DNA of 64,000 nt. It comes from JAZKFT01 sp039925965. Its GTDB lineage: Bacteria > Bacteroidota > Bacteroidia > Chitinophagales > Chitinophagaceae. The notes beneath the pieces are model-generated. The model saw only the letters and a program-made list of their open reading frames with translations. It had not been told where the DNA came from and ran no database searches. The stretch is taken from contig JBDSXW010000050.1 in the NCBI GenBank assembly GCA_039925965.1, positions 30,755 through 94,754 on the forward strand, given 5' to 3'. Below, piece by piece: positions 62,484 to 64,000 of the stretch (its first letter is position 1; each line of letters begins with the position of its first letter). A program made the position numbers and the translations under genes.

Positions 62484-63017
62484 ATGACACCGACAATTTT
62501 AACAGACAAATCAAGACTTCAAGAGATTTATGATTTGAGAGTTGCTGCTTGGGAAAGTTCAGACAGAATAGGGACAATTAATAAACTCAACTTTCCTAAT
62601 GGCTGGGCAGAGAACATAGACAATGAAGCTTTTCATTTTGTGATTTTTGACGACAAAAATAAAATTGTAGCAAGTGCCCGTATAAGTTTACACAACAGTA
62701 TTGACGAGTTGCCATATCCAACAGTTTTTAAAGAATTTCACTTACCAACAGACAAACCATTTGCTTTTTATTCACGGTTAGTCGTTTCACAAGAAAACAA
62801 AAGCATATTCACTTTTAAGAAACTTGACCAAATACGAATACAATTTTTACGAGAAAATAATATTCCTTTTGCGCTTGCTACTTGTGGTAGTAAAAGATTG
62901 AAAAGTATGCTTGCAGTTGGCTTTGAAATTTTAGGTAAGACTATTATTGAATTTGCTGATATTGGACAGGAAACTGCACTAATACTGTTTACAAATAAAG
63001 TTGCAAATGGAAAATAA
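62484..63017 (+). CDS. GNAT-family N-acyltransferase
   Basis: 177 residues. LQEIYDLRVAAWESSD at the start and the central strand IVASARISLHNS, then FYSRLVVSQENKSIFTFKKL, where acyl-CoA usually binds, fit the GNAT fold. The overall pattern recalls autoinducer-synthase-like or small-molecule acyltransferases, but substrate and acyl donor are unknown. It overlaps the methyltransferase-like gene by 11 bp. Confidence 0.65.
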   Translation: MTPTILTDKSRLQEIYDLRVAAWESSDRIGTINKLNFPNGWAENIDNEAFHFVIFDDKNKIVASARISLHNSIDELPYPTVFKEFHLPTDKPFAFYSRLVVSQENKSIFTFKKLDQIRIQFLRENNIPFALATCGSKRLKSMLAVGFEILGKTIIEFADIGQETALILFTNKVANGK

Positions 63018-63684
63018 TCACGTTTCAGTTTGGGGCAGAACATTAGAAGAGTATCAGAAAATGTTTGGATTAGGAGATATTCCTACTTCTACACAAATTT
63101 TATCCATTGCAGACGGACCTTCAACTTTCAACAAACAACTTAGAGACAAAGAAATAAATATCGTTTCTGTTGACCCAATCTATGAGTTAAGCATTGACAA
63201 TTTGAAAGAAGTTTTTAAACAGAGTTATCAATTCAATAAGGGCTTGTTCTACAATAACAGAGAAAATTTTTTATTCAAAGACGACACAGAAATTGAAGCC
63301 CTTTTACAAAAAAGACAAAGTACGTTTAACGCATTTATTACTGATTATGGACTCAACAAACAATATTATAAATTCGGTCAATTACCAACTTTAGATTTTG
63401 CAACAAATTCGTTTGACTTATGCGTAAGTTCAAATCTTCTTTTCATATTTGACCATATTTTCGACTTGACCTTTCATATTCAATCAGTAAAAGAAATGCT
63501 TCGTGTAGCGAAAGAACTGCGAATATTTCCGCTTTATGACATTAACGGCAACGAATCAAAAAATCTAAAAAGTGTTATAGAATATTTAGACCAAAATAAT
63601 TACCAATGGACAATTCAAACGAATGATTATTATGTTTACAAAGACGGCAACAAGTTCTTGCAAGTCTTTGGCTCGGCGGACTAA
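63007..63684 (+). CDS. Methyltransferase-like protein
   Basis: 225 residues from the ATG at 63007, within the end of the GNAT gene. ILSIADGPSTFNKQLRDKEI with NIVSVDP is a Rossmann-like SAM-binding start (the GxGxG loop is weak: ADGPSTFN), and DFATNSFDLCVSSNLLFIF is the motif that follows in class I methyltransferases. The C-terminal half has an EMLRVAKELRIFPLYDING helix and strand. The reduced glycine motif makes catalysis uncertain. It is coupled to the GNAT gene, so the two may act on one product. Confidence 0.65.
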   Translation: MENNHVSVWGRTLEEYQKMFGLGDIPTSTQILSIADGPSTFNKQLRDKEINIVSVDPIYELSIDNLKEVFKQSYQFNKGLFYNNRENFLFKDDTEIEALLQKRQSTFNAFITDYGLNKQYYKFGQLPTLDFATNSFDLCVSSNLLFIFDHIFDLTFHIQSVKEMLRVAKELRIFPLYDINGNESKNLKSVIEYLDQNNYQWTIQTNDYYVYKDGNKFLQVFGSAD

Positions 63685-63885
63685 AACTGCTTACAACAAA
63701 TGTATTTGCAATAGCAGGGGGCGACGTGCAAGTCCTCGTCTGTAATTCAATATCAGAAACAGTTCCAGCATGACGTTAGTAATTTAGCTTTTGTACTTAA
63801 ATCGGCTATAGTTTTTCAATCAGCGGTAGTCCGGGCTGACGTTTTTCAAATGCCCTGCCATCGCAAATACTTAACGTTAAATGCC
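63683..63885 (+). repeat. attC-like palindromic repeat I
   Basis: The left end AAAACTGCTTACAAC (63683-63697) is, but for one base, the reverse complement of the GTTGTAAGCAATTTT that opens this cassette at 62458. The left arm GTATTTGCAATAGCAGGG pairs with CCCTGCCATCGCAAATAC. It ends TTAACGTTAAATGCC, whose GTTAAAT fits the integron core GTTRRRY. Confidence 0.78.
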
Positions 63886-64000
63886 ATTTTTTTAGATCTT
63901 TTAAAACCCCGGTGGAGACAGCAAAATATAGTGCTGGACTTGGATGTGACAATCTACCTTAATTGATTTTAAAGGCTGACAGTTCCTAGGTAATTTGAAT
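63886..64000. other. Start of the next cassette, cut by the window end
   Basis: Only about 115 bases follow repeat I and no gene can be read in them. By analogy a further cassette begins at GTTAAATGCC (63876). Confidence 0.4.

Overview
The window looks like a chromosomal segment of a Bacteroidota bacterium, most like the Chitinophagaceae. The evidence is gene content: arginine decarboxylase, DUF2851 and KdsC of Bacteroidota type, a carboxypeptidase-regulatory/TonB receptor, a T9SS C-terminal-domain remnant, LVIVD and BTRD repeat proteins, UbiA-type GGGP synthase, and -7 promoter boxes of the form TAnnTTTG. No rRNA, tRNA or CRISPR array was seen.

Layout. 1-3.3 kb is worn ground: a partial secreted protein, a DoxX-like gene without a normal start, a DinB protein, an NTF2-like pseudogene fused to 21-bp tandem repeats, and an uncharacterised protein. 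3.3-6.7 kb is a three-gene surface-polysaccharide operon (SDR epimerase, FAD oxidoreductase, polyprenyl-phosphate sugar-1-phosphate transferase). 6.7-15.4 kb is an array of unrelated accessory genes, all on the + strand, separated by diverged, imperfectly palindromic ~200-bp repeats resembling integron attC sites: ankyrin pseudogene, six-hairpin glycosidase, SMI1-like fragment plus PepSY-like lipoprotein, Tat-exported FAD oxidoreductase, DHFR-like protein, and DUF4287/DUF2200/VOC. 15.4-26.4 kb holds secreted hydrolases, a TPR histidine kinase with its NarL-type regulator, two divergent cation:proton antiporters and an MscS channel.

26.7-31 kb is a stress module: Crp/Fnr regulator with an FNR-like palindrome in front of its own gene, a double UspA, a GNAT-nitrilase fusion and a ribosome hibernation factor. 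31-53 kb is mostly housekeeping: DUF2520, ferredoxin-IscX, KdsC, UbiA family, Maf, DUF2851, TolB-like, YkgJ, TonB receptor, arginine decarboxylase, rpmI-rplT, MpaB-like, arginyl-tRNA-protein transferase, GH105. 53-59.7 kb carries a TlpA-like protein, an LVIVD-propeller protein with an S74 self-processing chaperone domain, 344-bp direct repeats, gene remnants, a cluster of five palindromes and a broken tyrosine recombinase. 59.9-64 kb is a second attC-like cassette array: membrane proteins, a TIR-domain protein, a GNAT-methyltransferase pair.

The most unusual content is the two attC-like arrays. In array 2 the start of a cassette is the near-exact reverse complement of the same cassette's end, as integron cassette biology predicts. 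No intact integrase is visible; only the recombinase pseudogene at 59.2-59.7 kb lies nearby.
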